Shown: positions 35,401 to 43,549 of the stretch, piece after piece
Layout of the letters: every line of letters begins with the position of its first letter
Position numbering within the stretch: position 1 is the stretch's first letter
Source: Verrucomicrobiaceae bacterium
GTDB taxonomy: Bacteria > Verrucomicrobiota > Verrucomicrobiia > Verrucomicrobiales > Verrucomicrobiaceae
Assembly (NCBI GenBank): GCA_027486585.1
Contig: JAIXOU010000101.1
Coordinates: 1-64,000 of the forward strand
DNA length: 64,000 bases
Direction of reading: 5' to 3'
Notes under the pieces: generated by a model
What the model saw: the letters and a program-made list of their open reading frames with translations, nothing else
Databases searched by the model: none
Told to the model about the DNA's origin: nothing
Translations under genes and position numbers: made by a program

Positions 35401-37411
35401 CTCCGTCCTCCGCAGTCACCGCGATGGCGATAGGATTTGGACCTTCTTGCAGCGATAGACTGCCACTAGTGGCACCGCTGGTCAAAGCTGTGCCATTGAC
35501 CGTGATCGTCGCTAAATTCTGAGCTGCCGTTGGTGTCACGCTCATACTGGTGACCGTATTTGCCACGATGGTCGTGTAATGAAGATCAACAGCATTAAAG
35601 TTGGGTTCCAATAGCTGTGTGCCAACAGTGAGACTGGCCAGGCTGGCATTGTTAGACGGAGCCACCGTGACTGTTGCCGTATTGCTATCCGCCGTTCCTT
35701 GGCTGCTGGTTGCGCGCACCCAGTAGGTTTGACTGAAAAACAAAGCAGGTGTCGTAAAGCTGGCGCTCGTAGCACCCGAGATGGGCGTCGTCGTGTTGCC
35801 ACTAGTGCCCTGATACCATTGATAAGTCGGCACAGGACTACCCGCTGCTAAGGTCGTCAGCGTTGCCGTTGCCCCATTGCTGATACTCACATTGCTAGGC
35901 TGCGTGGTGAAGCTGGGCGGTGTGTTTGGCATGCTCACGACAGTTTCCACTGTGGTTGTGGCGGCATTATTCGTTTCGATCGATTCCGCGATGGCTAATG
36001 AAGGATCCGCGACCACTGTGCCAACGGCCACATAGTAAGTGCTGGCAGCTGCAGCAGACACATTGATCGTCAGTGTCGCCACGGCACCAGCGTTTAAAGT
36101 GCCGCCAGTGAAGTTGACGACTCCGGCAGAGTAGGCACCCGAAAAGCTGTTTGTACCGCTGGCTGACACAAAGCTTAATCCACTTGGTAAAGTCATTCTT
36201 GCCCTCACTCCTGTGGCATTGGCTGTGCCATTGTTTCCAAGTGTCACAGAATAGCTAAAGGTCGTGTTAGTGGCTGCATTGGTCGGCGCACTGATGCCTG
36301 CCACTAGCAAATCAGGAAGAATAGCCTGAGGGGCAAAGGCAACACCACGAAAGGCCATGTTTGTAGCAGCTGTAGCGAGTAATGTTGGCGTAGCGTCAAT
36401 GGTCGCATTATGGCCAGAGCTATCAATGATCCTGATCAGTTGGGTTGCATCACGTGTTGCATACAGTGTTACCTTGGTACCAAGAGCACTGCCAGAAAGA
36501 CCACGGTAATTATCAACCCCGACTCCGACTTGACCGTTAGCCACCCATGAGCCACTGACGAGGGAGAACTTGGTTAGTCCTCCTGTCGTGCCATTTTCAT
36601 CCGCCAGGTAGAGCGTGTCTAGACCAACTACCGCAGCGCTGAGGTCAGCCATGAAAAACATGTTGGGTGTATCCACGACTGTATCGCTCAGTCCGTTCAG
36701 CCGAGTTACCGACGGGGACCCAGTTGTAGGCAGGCCGCTGCCAATGGAGTTAATGCCTTTAAAGGTGTTTGTTCCGCTACTGGAGGAAGCGTACAATTGG
36801 CCGCCGAAAATAGCTGTCTGACGAACATTGGTCAGCAAGGCGGTAGAGGTGAGATCCACAGAGCTGGTGCTGCCTAACAAAGCATAGCGAAGGCCTCCAG
36901 CCGCAGCGCCAAACCAGAATGCTGAGCCATCAGCGGAAGCTGCAGAACGTGGATTATTCGTGATGGCTGTGCCTGTCAGTGCGGTTGTCGTGTTGACCGA
37001 ACCATTTGCTGCAATGCGCGCGATGACACGTGGAATCGTAGCACCCGTTGAAGTCGTGAGGCTGCCTGTCGTGAGTGAAGTATCGTAGCCAGTCGCAATC
37101 AGAAACCGGCCATCTGCTGAACGTTGCATCAGGCCTTCTGAGTTCGCAGAGCCAGAGGCAGTGATGCGGCGTTGAGTTCCCGCCGTGGTCGTCGGCATAG
37201 TGAGAGAACGCACCAGCACTCCTGCGGGTGTGTATTCATCCAGAAAAATGGCCGTTGCAGTATTCGCCAGTGCCGCTGTGCCAGTCCCTACACGATAAAC
37301 CACCACATTCCCTGGCGTGAACGCCGTCTGACCAGAAGCAGTGGTCAGACAGGCCACCACCAAAGCTGCGTATAGGCTCGGCTTTTGAAGGCGCTGAATG
37401 AGGGTCGGCAT
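32417..37411 (-). CDS. 1664-aa secreted mosaic protein with phytase-like domain
   Basis: After a signal peptide (1-27, ending TTASGQ) there is a propeller-like region (about 30-365). A CARDB/DUF11-like domain follows (about 368-492, DLLVAGISAPTNAATNTTFS), then an Ig-like domain (about 497-583, PPSFTTQPSNVSISNGATAT). Next comes a cadherin-like sandwich (about 588-682, ASLASLTVGTQLLEPNFN) and a lamin-tail-like domain (about 690-885). A phytase/esterase-like domain (about 905-1390, with QGFEGLAQSPDGTRLFAMMQ) precedes a choice-of-anchor-D domain (about 1395-1505). The C-terminal segment is DFDGDGLSNLLEYALDT plus a beta domain typical of Verrucomicrobiota secreted proteins. It is probably surface-located; substrate unknown. 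The domain edges are estimates. Confidence 0.85.
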   Translation of the reverse strand: MPTLIQRLQKPSLYAALVVACLTTASGQTAFTPGNVVVYRVGTGTAALANTATAIFLDEYTPAGVLVRSLTMPTTTAGTQRRITASGSANSEGLMQRSADGRFLIATGYDTSLTTGSLTTSTGATIPRVIARIAANGSVNTTTALTGTAITNNPRSAASADGSAFWFGAAAGGLRYALLGSTSSVDLTSTALLTNVRQTAIFGGQLYASSSSGTNTFKGINSIGSGLPTTGSPSVTRLNGLSDTVVDTPNMFFMADLSAAVVGLDTLYLADENGTTGGLTKFSLVSGSWVANGQVGVGVDNYRGLSGSALGTKVTLYATRDATQLIRIIDSSGHNATIDATPTLLATAATNMAFRGVAFAPQAILPDLLVAGISAPTNAATNTTFSYSVTLGNNGTANATGVRARMTLPSGLSFVSASGTNSFSGAYSAGVVNFTGGTLNAGAVATLTINVSAAAASTYYVAVGTVVADPSLAIAESIETNNAATTTVETVVSMPNTPPSFTTQPSNVSISNGATATLTTLAAGSPVPTYQWYQGTSGNTTTPISGATSASFTTPALFFSQTYWVRATSSQGTADSNTATVTVAPSNNASLASLTVGTQLLEPNFNAVDLHYTTIVANTVTSMSVTPTAAQNLATITVNGTALTSGATSGSLSLQEGPNPIAIAVTAEDGVTVKTYTVNVFRSAPPLAIGSIAFIGFNADGDDDLAFVALTDIPENSVIHFSDNEWNGSNLGAGGAFTDFLESEFAWIPPGGGIQAGNVVVINSLGIKTSATSSLGSLVFTDGNPAISTIADTIYAFMGGTHESVSFLTAISSDPALVLAGTGLNAGSTAVKLADSSDGGTYKGTRTGQVSYANYLNLIGNIATNWTDVLDGVGTTLLPFSTASFSLIGSPIYTNTNRDVLNPNRDVWSTAGVSMNGLQFINLGLQGVGRIPASLLDSATGETVGSISDMAITGWTKNSNGTYTGTFNLLPDGGYRGGSTNPNYAARINNFNFTFTPYTAATATSAQNQIALTFSGANRFTYDHDGNSGTPAMFTTGMTPTGVGTLWGAEVPIVITSTTQSDGSLANRVSLSTEGLVLDSRSTESGKGWISDEYNPAILHFDSSKRIIGRVGVPEALIPHFPTGTTDFGTASPVNGRRDNQGFEGLAQSPDGTRLFAMMQSATIQDSSSGNEGRFNTRVLVYDISSTHTPSAPIAQYVMQLPRIDDTASTTNGAVVNRTGAQSSITALSNTALLVLARDGNGRGTPGAPPVFKSILLADLSSATNLGNAYNAENAAPAPNGVLQAGVTAITWTQALNMIGGLGSFTTEVAKFGLNINSGDGTTNTLSDKWESLRLVSAGDSANPNDYFLFIGNDNNFQTTNGRMMTATGSLSTYNAGLAHDSMLLVYRVRIVAPSLTVTYQPTSQTLINNAPSPLQLGAGATGQNMDRSFTAANNGTGRIDTLSVTISGTNSANFSVVTTPTAPLQAGASTSFTVRLLSTTTGTKTATLRLNVNASGSLSSFDIPVTATLDSALNAWRQTYFGTTDNSGQTALIADFDGDGLSNLLEYALDTIPNDSTSTHGIAAMPIGSINQTATVLSGRLVITFTTANTTRNDVTYTVQATDDLINWTDLGRKVGTASWTWLAGGQNRIVTTINGGRTTIQVGDIQNLTALHRRMRLMVTLP

Positions 37412-37571
37412 TGGGTAGGACTTGGTTTATACCCTATCGAGTGAGAAACGTTCAATGAGAAACACCTCGGCCATGTGTTATTCCTCCTTCCTTGATTAGG
37501 AATGCAGCCTTTGAAATGAAATAGCTTGCTTGCCAGAGAGGCTCAGGACTAAAACGACGTTCTTCCACACC

Positions 37572-38915
37572 ATGAGTTTTCTTTCCCGAGACGCCACCGT
37601 CGCTAAACCTGGATTCAATCGCTGGCTCGTTCCACCAGCAGCCATTGCTGTACACATGTGCATTGGGCAGGTTTATGGGTTTAGTGTCTTTAAAAAGCCT
37701 CTGGCTAAACTCATCGGCGTGACTGCGCCAGCGGCCGGCGATTGGACAGAAGCAGAAGTCGGTGTGGCCTATTCCATCGCGCTGGCATTGCTCGGGCTTT
37801 CAGCTGCTGTGTTCGGTAAATGGGTGGAGCGCAGTGGTCCACGTAAAACCATGGTAGCCAGCATGATCTGCTTTTGTCTCGGACTGGTGCTAGCCTCACT
37901 CTCGGTCAAATTTCATCAACTCTGGCTTCTCTATGCTGGTTACGGACTGATCGGCGGCATTGGTCTCGGCTTGGGCTACATCGCCCCAGTCTCCACCCTG
38001 ATGAAATGGTTCCCCGACCGTCCCGGCATGGCCACGGGTATGGCGATCATGGGTTTTGGCGGCGGTGCCTTGATCGGTGGTCCCTTGGCGCAGGAGTTGA
38101 TCAAGCGTTTTGCCTCCGCAACTTCCGTCGGTGCTGGTGAGGCCTTGCTTGTCATGGCTGGCCTGTATGCCCTTTCGATGTTGTTTGGAGCATTCATTGT
38201 CCGTGTGCCGCCAGAGGGCTGGAAACCTGAAGGCTGGGTACCCAAACAAAGCACGGCGAAGCTTGTTACCAGCGCTAGTGTTTCTGTGGATACGGCCTGG
38301 AAAACGCCGCAGTTTTGGATGCTCTGGGTCGTGCTCTGCATGAATGTCAGCGCGGGCATTGGCATTCTCGGTCAGGCCTCCCCGATGATTCAGGACATGT
38401 TCAAAGTCACGCCAGCCGCTGCCGCAGGTTATGTCGGACTGCTTTCCCTTTGCAATCTTGGCGGGCGCTTTTTCTGGTCGTCCATGTCAGACATTGTCGG
38501 GCGTAAAGGCATCTACTGCCTTTATTTCATCTTGGGGGCAGCCTTGTATGCCAGCGTGCCATGGATCCAGGGACAGGGAAGCGTCACCCTCTTTGTCATC
38601 GCTACAGGGCTGATTCTTACCATGTATGGCGGTGGATTCGCGACCATCCCTGCCTATTTGCGTGATTTATTTGGTAGTTATCAGGTGGGCGCTATCCACG
38701 GCCGTCTCATCACTGCTTGGTCTATGGCTGCGATCTTGGGGCCTCAGATCATGGATCGTTTATCCATGGCCAACAAAAAAGTCATGCCACATGAACAGGC
38801 TTACAATGGAATCTTTCATCTCATGATTGGCCTTTTGATCGTCGGATTGATCGCCAATCTGCTCGTGCGCCCTGTGGATGCTAAGCATCATGTCAAGCCA
38901 ACCGCTCAAGCCTAA
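37572..38915 (+). CDS. OFA-family major facilitator transporter
   Basis: This 447-aa, 12-helix MFS protein is of the oxalate/formate antiporter family. FNRWLVPPAAIAVHMCIGQV, then YGFSVFKKPL, is the family's first helix. GGIGLGLGYIAPVSTLMKWF and PDRPGMATGMAIMGFGGGAL are strongly diagnostic. FWMLWVVLCMNVSAGIGILG and NLGGRFFWSSMSDIVGRKG come from the second half. Substrates of this family are small organic anions, not predictable here. The ATG at 37572 is chosen over the one at 37530, as the extra residues are not family-like. A 45-aa partner gene follows directly. Confidence 0.9.
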   Translation: MSFLSRDATVAKPGFNRWLVPPAAIAVHMCIGQVYGFSVFKKPLAKLIGVTAPAAGDWTEAEVGVAYSIALALLGLSAAVFGKWVERSGPRKTMVASMICFCLGLVLASLSVKFHQLWLLYAGYGLIGGIGLGLGYIAPVSTLMKWFPDRPGMATGMAIMGFGGGALIGGPLAQELIKRFASATSVGAGEALLVMAGLYALSMLFGAFIVRVPPEGWKPEGWVPKQSTAKLVTSASVSVDTAWKTPQFWMLWVVLCMNVSAGIGILGQASPMIQDMFKVTPAAAAGYVGLLSLCNLGGRFFWSSMSDIVGRKGIYCLYFILGAALYASVPWIQGQGSVTLFVIATGLILTMYGGGFATIPAYLRDLFGSYQVGAIHGRLITAWSMAAILGPQIMDRLSMANKKVMPHEQAYNGIFHLMIGLLIVGLIANLLVRPVDAKHHVKPTAQA

Positions 38916-38921
38916 TTTCTC

Positions 38922-39059
38922 ATGAAAACGCTCACTTTAATCATCGCCTGGACTTGGATCACGGTGCCTCTTGGCTGGGGCGTCTACCAATCCATTCAAA
39001 TGTCGCGACCACTGTTTGGGATGGAGAAGCCGCAGGCATCTTCGATTTCACCCCGCTGA
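38922..39059 (+). CDS. MFS transporter small subunit (45-aa single-pass protein)
   Basis: This is a 45-aa protein (MKTLTLIIAWTWITVPLGWG, then VYQSIQMSRPLFG) encoded 6 bp after the OFA transporter stop. One membrane helix with the W-x-x-x-x-P-L-G-W-G-V-Y-Q pattern matches the tiny proteins that accompany OFA-family transporters in many bacteria. It probably binds and stabilises the transporter. It would be missed by gene callers with a length cut-off. Confidence 0.85.
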   Translation: MKTLTLIIAWTWITVPLGWGVYQSIQMSRPLFGMEKPQASSISPR

Positions 39060-39130
39060 GGAGTCCGGATTTTAACGGAAGAGGTTTTTTCTGTCCAAGA
39101 ATGCTGCCTTAGTGACTGTTACCTGTGATT

Positions 39131-40579
39131 ATGCAAACGGTACCTCATCATGAAATCCTGACCAATCGCCGTGACTTCCTGCGCAAGGCAGGTGGTGGCT
39201 TTGGCGCGCTAGCGGCTTCTTACCTTCTGGGGGAAAGCCCTGCTATGTCGGCTTTGAGTGATGCGGGTGGGCAGGCTGCCAATCCGATGGCGGCAAAGCT
39301 GGCTCATCGAGTGGGAAAGGCCAAGAGTGTCATTTTTCTCTTCATGGAAGGTGGGCCGAGTCATGTGGACTTGTTTGATCCGAAGCCTCTGCTGCGTCAG
39401 CTCGCGGGACAGCAGCTCCCGGCCAGCTTTGGCAGCGTCATTACCGCCATGGGGGAGAGCAAGGCCCCGCTGCTGGCGGATAAACGCGAGTGGAAACAGC
39501 ATGGCGAAAGTGGTCTCTGGATCTCAGATTGGCTGCCCCACACCGCGCGCATGGCGGATGACCTCTGTGTGATCCGCAGCTGCGTCTCCAGCGGTATCAA
39601 TCACGCAGGCGGCGTTTGCCAAATGAACACGGGCAGCATCTTTGGCGGTCGCCCTTCATTAGGAGCCTGGGTCAATTATGGACTGGGCACACAGAATCAG
39701 AACTTGCCAGCTTTTGTCGTTTTAAAAGATAGCGACGCTCAAGTAGTGAATGGCGTGCGGAACTGGGGTAGCGGCTTCATGCCTGCCGTCTATCAGGGCG
39801 TGCAGTTCGAGCCTGACGGCAGCCCGATTGCCAATCTCGCCACACCGAAGAGTATTAGTGAGGCCCGTCAGCGAGCGAAGTTGGGTTTCCTGAATCAGAT
39901 GAATCAGGGTTTTGGTGCTGGACGCCAAGACAACACCCAACTCGATGCCCGTATCAAAGCCTACGAGTTGGCCTTCCGTATGCAGGCAGAGGCACCCGAG
40001 GCCGTGGATCTCGGCAAGGAATCCGAGGCCACCAAGAAGCTCTACGGCATGGACGAGGAAAGAACCGCCACCTTTGGCCGAAACTGCCTGCTTGCACGCC
40101 GCCTCGTCGAGCGCGGAGTCCGCTTCATCCAGCTCTATTCTGGGGCCGGCAGTAAATGGGATGCCCATGATAAGATCGAAGCCAATCACACCAAATACTG
40201 CGGAGAGACTGATAAGCCCGTCGCAGGCCTACTGATGGATTTAAAAGCGCGTGGATTGTTGGATGAAACCCTCGTGATCTGGGGGGGCGAGTTTGGCCGT
40301 ACCCCGATGAGTGAAAAAGGCGATGGTCGCGACCACAATCCCACCGGCTTTACCATGTGGATGGCGGGCGGTGGGATCAAAGGCGGACAGACCATCGGCA
40401 GCACCGATGATCTAGGCCTGCGTGCTGTGGATGATAAACTCCATGTCCACGACCTCCATGCCACCATCCTGCACCTCATGGGCATGGATCACACCAAGCT
40501 CGTGTATAAGTACAAAGGTCGTCCTGAACGCATCGACCAGAACGAGGGTAACCCCTACACGAAGATGCGCATGGTCTGA
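39131..40579 (+). CDS. DUF1501 domain-containing Tat-exported protein
   Basis: This 482-aa protein belongs to a large family typical of Planctomycetota and Verrucomicrobiota. The N-terminus carries a twin-arginine signal (NRRDFLRKAGGGFGALAASY). Family motifs are KSVIFLFMEGGPSHVDLFDP, GINHAGGVCQMNTGSIFGG, FGRNCLLARRLVERGVRFI, VIWGGEFGRTPMSEKGDGRD and HNPTGFTMWMAGGGIKGG, resembling the alkaline-phosphatase/sulfatase fold. The function is not established. The usual DUF1553/DUF1549 cytochrome-like partner is not adjacent here. A GTG at 39125 is an alternative start. Confidence 0.92.
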   Translation: MQTVPHHEILTNRRDFLRKAGGGFGALAASYLLGESPAMSALSDAGGQAANPMAAKLAHRVGKAKSVIFLFMEGGPSHVDLFDPKPLLRQLAGQQLPASFGSVITAMGESKAPLLADKREWKQHGESGLWISDWLPHTARMADDLCVIRSCVSSGINHAGGVCQMNTGSIFGGRPSLGAWVNYGLGTQNQNLPAFVVLKDSDAQVVNGVRNWGSGFMPAVYQGVQFEPDGSPIANLATPKSISEARQRAKLGFLNQMNQGFGAGRQDNTQLDARIKAYELAFRMQAEAPEAVDLGKESEATKKLYGMDEERTATFGRNCLLARRLVERGVRFIQLYSGAGSKWDAHDKIEANHTKYCGETDKPVAGLLMDLKARGLLDETLVIWGGEFGRTPMSEKGDGRDHNPTGFTMWMAGGGIKGGQTIGSTDDLGLRAVDDKLHVHDLHATILHLMGMDHTKLVYKYKGRPERIDQNEGNPYTKMRMV

Positions 40580-40657
40580 TCTGAAACGAAGTGAAAACTT
40601 CTTCTTGGCATCTGGCCAAGTCTGAGTGTATGGAATGGGTTCGTAACCCAAGCATCT

Positions 40658-40747
40658 GGAGAGGTGGTCGAGTGGTTTATGGCTTCAGTCTTGAAAACTG
40701 ACGTGGTCGAAAGGCCACCGTGGGTTCGAATCCCACCCTCTCCACCA
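40658..40747 (+). tRNA. tRNA-Ser (anticodon UGA)
   Basis: This is a 90-nt tRNA with a seven-base-pair acceptor stem (GGAGAGG/CCTCTCC), a long variable arm (class II) and the T-loop GGTTCGAATCC. The anticodon loop TTGAAAA reads TGA, for serine codons UCA and UCG/UCU. The 3' CCA is encoded. A hairpin follows directly (ATTCTTCGCT and complement, 40747-40776) and could end the transcript. Confidence 0.95.
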
Positions 40748-40776
40748 TTCTTCGCTGACGTTAGGAAGCGAAGAAT
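40747..40776 (+). terminator. Hairpin immediately after tRNA-Ser
   Basis: A 10-bp stem (ATTCTTCGCT and its complement AGCGAAGAAT) encloses a 10-nt loop right after the tRNA CCA end. It has no T-run, so it is a possible terminator or processing signal only. Confidence 0.45.
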
Positions 40777-40870
40777 GCCCTCCGAAGCTCGCAGAGCGAA
40801 GGATGGGCTTTTACCCTTTACCGCCCAGCTTCGAATGGCACGCCATTTTTGAAGAACGCACTTGGCTCAG

Positions 40871-41173
40871 TCACTCCAGAACCCTGTTGCGCCAGTAGTC
40901 AGGTCGTCTCTTTTCGTGCATCACCGCGTAAATGCAGACAAATTGAGCCGCTTCGTCAAAGCTGTAATAGAGGCGGAAGGGGAATTTTTTGAGCCGACAG
41001 ATTCGAATCGCATCATCTACGAGCTGGTAGCGCAGAGGGTCGGCTAAAATGTTGTTCACAGCAGCGCGAACGGCGTTTACAAAACGGTCGCCAGCAAAAA
41101 TACTGCGGTCTTCATACCAGTGCGAGGCGTCGCGGAATTCCTCGCGGGCTTCGGGATGAAAATCAAAGGTCAT
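40871..41173 (-). CDS. ParE/RelE-family toxin
   Basis: This 100-aa protein starts MTFDFHPEAREEFRDASHWY, the classical ParE-superfamily opening (xxxxxPxAxxExxxAxxWYE). It continues FVNAVRAAVNNILADPLRYQ, ICRLKKFPFRLYYSFDEA and VCIYAVMHEKRRPDYWRNR, all typical. Targets within the superfamily vary (gyrase for ParE, ribosome for RelE) and cannot be told apart here. It overlaps the antitoxin stop by 4 bp. Confidence 0.88.
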   Translation of the reverse strand: MTFDFHPEAREEFRDASHWYEDRSIFAGDRFVNAVRAAVNNILADPLRYQLVDDAIRICRLKKFPFRLYYSFDEAAQFVCIYAVMHEKRRPDYWRNRVLE

Positions 41174-41409
41174 GCATAGCGCCGTGATGCTAGCGACTGC
41201 TCAATCTCATGAAACACCTGTTCTCCTGGAATGGTTTTCACGGTGCCTGTTTTGATTTCCTTGATGCGGCGGTTCACTTCGTTAACCTGATCTGCTTCTA
41301 GAGAGGGTTCGCTCTGGATGGTCGGGATGAGACGCTCAATCAGTTGCAGTCTGTTATCGTCTGATAAAGAAAGCGCTTCATCAAAGAGTGAGTCCAAGGT
41401 GGCAATCAT
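41170..41409 (-). CDS. Addiction-module antitoxin component (TIGR02574-like)
   Basis: This 79-aa acidic protein precedes the toxin and overlaps it by 4 bp, the usual antitoxin-first order. The LDSLFDEALSLSDDNRLQLI pattern and the RRIKEIKTGTVKTIPGEQVF segment ('G..x.I PGEEVF' near the C-terminus) match the 'putative addiction module component' family. It should bind and neutralise the toxin and may repress the operon. Confidence 0.85.
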   Translation of the reverse strand: MIATLDSLFDEALSLSDDNRLQLIERLIPTIQSEPSLEADQVNEVNRRIKEIKTGTVKTIPGEQVFHEIEQSLASRRYA

Positions 41410-41465
41410 AGCCGAATTGTATCTTTTCTTCTAGATCAGACAAGTTGTGAATTTGCTGCATCGAT

Positions 41466-42566
41466 TCACCCCCGAATCTCGGAGATCACTTCGCGTAAAT
41501 GGTCTTCGGTGACCTCGTTGCTGACGTGGGCGCTACCCAGGGCGCTGAGGAGAACGAAGCGGATTTTGCCGTGCTCAAATTTTTTGTCCATGCGGGCGAT
41601 ACGAAGGAGTTCTTCGGTTTCAAAACTGGCGGATAGCTGGACGGGTAAATCAAAGCGACGCTGGAGGTCGAGGATGCGGTCGGCATCTGTGGTGGTTAGC
41701 TTGGAAAGCTTGACGGAAAGCAGCGCAGCAGCGCGGAGTCCCAGCGAAATGGCTTCTCCGTGCAGGAGGACTCCATAGCCAGCGGCGGCTTCGATGGCGT
41801 GACCGAGGGTGTGGCCAAAGTTGAGCAACGCGCGGATGCCCAATGTTTCATACTCGTCGGCCTCCACGATGGCGGCTTTGATGGCGATGTTCCAGCGGAT
41901 GAGGTCGGCTAGGTCGCCGCTGCCAGAGGCGACTTGATCAATGAGGGGCAGCATGGAGGCATCTCGGATGCAGGCGTGTTTGATGATCTCGGCAAAACCT
42001 TCATTCCACTCGCGTTTGTGCAGGCTGGAAAGGGTGGCGATGTCGGCGATGACGTGGGCGGGTTGATGGAAGTTACCGACCATGTTTTTAGCGTCGGGCA
42101 GATTGACACCAGTTTTACCGCCGACGCTGCTGTCCACTTGAGAGAGCACTGTTGTAGGTACTTGGATGTAGGGGATGCCGCGTTGATAGATGCTGGCGCA
42201 AAAGCCGCCGAGATCGCCAATAACGCCGCCACCGAGAGCCACAGCGAAGCTTTTACGATCCAATCCTGCGCGTGCCATTTCGCTGAGAACCGTCTGACTG
42301 GAAAGCAAGGATTTGCTGGCTTCTCCAGCGGGCACGGTGATGAGGACGGGCTTTTTGCCTGCTGCTTTGAGACTTTCCAGAGCGGTCTCGGCATACAGAG
42401 GGCCGACATTGGAGTCCGTGATGACGGCGCAGGTGGAGCTTTTGGTTAGAATTTGATTGGCGATAGAGCCCAGATTTTGCAGCAATCCATGGCCTATATC
42501 CACGCGGTAGCTGCGAGTTCCTAGATTGACGGGGACGGTGTAAGCGGGCGTGATGAGGTCAGACAT
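41466..42566 (-). CDS. aroB: 3-dehydroquinate synthase
   Basis: This 366-aa enzyme is the second of the shikimate pathway, converting DAHP to 3-dehydroquinate with NAD and a divalent metal. The NAD-binding segment is FAVALGGGVIGDLGGF. Next come DSSVGGKTGVN and the metal ligands in EGFAEIIKH, NFGHTLGHAIE and LLHGEAIS. The frame opens at 42626, but the ATG at 42566 (MSDLITPAYTVPVNLG) matches the family start; it overlaps the 3' end of miaA by 46 bp, so the two are co-transcribed. Confidence 0.95.
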   Translation of the reverse strand: MSDLITPAYTVPVNLGTRSYRVDIGHGLLQNLGSIANQILTKSSTCAVITDSNVGPLYAETALESLKAAGKKPVLITVPAGEASKSLLSSQTVLSEMARAGLDRKSFAVALGGGVIGDLGGFCASIYQRGIPYIQVPTTVLSQVDSSVGGKTGVNLPDAKNMVGNFHQPAHVIADIATLSSLHKREWNEGFAEIIKHACIRDASMLPLIDQVASGSGDLADLIRWNIAIKAAIVEADEYETLGIRALLNFGHTLGHAIEAAAGYGVLLHGEAISLGLRAAALLSVKLSKLTTTDADRILDLQRRFDLPVQLSASFETEELLRIARMDKKFEHGKIRFVLLSALGSAHVSNEVTEDHLREVISEIRG

Positions 42567-43483
42567 GGAAAGAGATCGATGAGTTGGCTGGTGATGGATT
42601 CTGCCGCTGGGTTGGAATCGAGGCAAATCGTTTGCAGCCAGCGTTCACGTTTGAACCAGGTGCTTTGACGTTTGGCGTAGCGGCGGGTGGCCTGTTGCAT
42701 GGCGCTGATGGCATCTGGCAGTGAAAGTGTTCCAGCTAAATGGGCATGCATTTCTTTGAGGCCGATGGCTTTTTCAAAGGGGACTTCCGGCTGCCATACT
42801 GCGTCTGGTTGCCTGGAGCGGAGTGCGTTGTAAGCGCTGATTTCTGCCAACAGACCCGCGGCGATCATGTCATGCACGCGCTGATCGGTGCGGTCATACA
42901 GCGCCTCGCGCGGCCACTGAAGAAGCACGCCTTGTCCTGCAGGTTCAGTTTCGGCAAAGTTCTGGCGCAAAGCAGACTGTGGCTGGCCCGTGAGTAAGCA
43001 GATTTCCAGCGCCCGCTGGACATAGCGTGGGTTGGATAAAGGGACGTTTTCGCTGGCTGCAGGGTCCAAGGCGAGGAGCTGGGTGACCATGGCGTCTAGC
43101 GTCAGGGCATTGAGTTCAGCCCGTAGCTGCGGATCTCCGCGTGGTAGGTCGGCGAGTCCGTGGGACAGAGCTTTGATGTAGAGCCCTGAGCCGCCGACGA
43201 TGATGGGCCATTTGCCACGTGCGGCAATGTCGGCAATCACAGGGAGCGCCAGCTCTCGGTAGCGCTGGGCATCGCAGTTTTCACTGGGTGGTAAAGCACT
43301 GTAAAGATGATGAGGCACTCGGGCGAGGTCCTCTGCGCATGGCTTGGCGGTCAGTAGATCCAGTCCGCTGTAGAGCTGAAAGGCATCTCCATTGACGATC
43401 TCTCCGCCGATCTTCTCAGCCAGCGCGATGGCGATGGCTGATTTGCCTGAGGCGGTGGGGCCTGTGATGAAGAAGGGCAGCAT
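42521..43483 (-). CDS. miaA: tRNA dimethylallyltransferase
   Basis: This 320-aa enzyme adds an isopentenyl group to A37 of tRNAs that read codons starting with U, including the tRNA-Ser gene in this window. It has the P-loop GPTASGKS at 8-15, NGDAFQLYSGLDLLTAKP (the DSxQxY motif, here DAFQLY), IIVGGSGLYIKAL and RYAKRQSTWFKRE. DAFQ in place of the common DSMQ/DSRQ is a minor change. It leads the miaA-aroB operon and diverges from the thioredoxin-like gene. Confidence 0.94.
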   Translation of the reverse strand: MLPFFITGPTASGKSAIAIALAEKIGGEIVNGDAFQLYSGLDLLTAKPCAEDLARVPHHLYSALPPSENCDAQRYRELALPVIADIAARGKWPIIVGGSGLYIKALSHGLADLPRGDPQLRAELNALTLDAMVTQLLALDPAASENVPLSNPRYVQRALEICLLTGQPQSALRQNFAETEPAGQGVLLQWPREALYDRTDQRVHDMIAAGLLAEISAYNALRSRQPDAVWQPEVPFEKAIGLKEMHAHLAGTLSLPDAISAMQQATRRYAKRQSTWFKRERWLQTICLDSNPAAESITSQLIDLFPCLTSSRPLTPSPSI

Positions 43484-43549
43484 GAGGTGATGAGAATATC
43501 TAGACTGAAGCTCGACAGGTTGCCAGTACCGCGCACGTTCTCAACAGTC

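Noticed and set aside
40664-40852. 62-aa plus-strand frame over the tRNA
   Set aside because: It is translation of the tRNA-Ser gene and its trailing hairpin.
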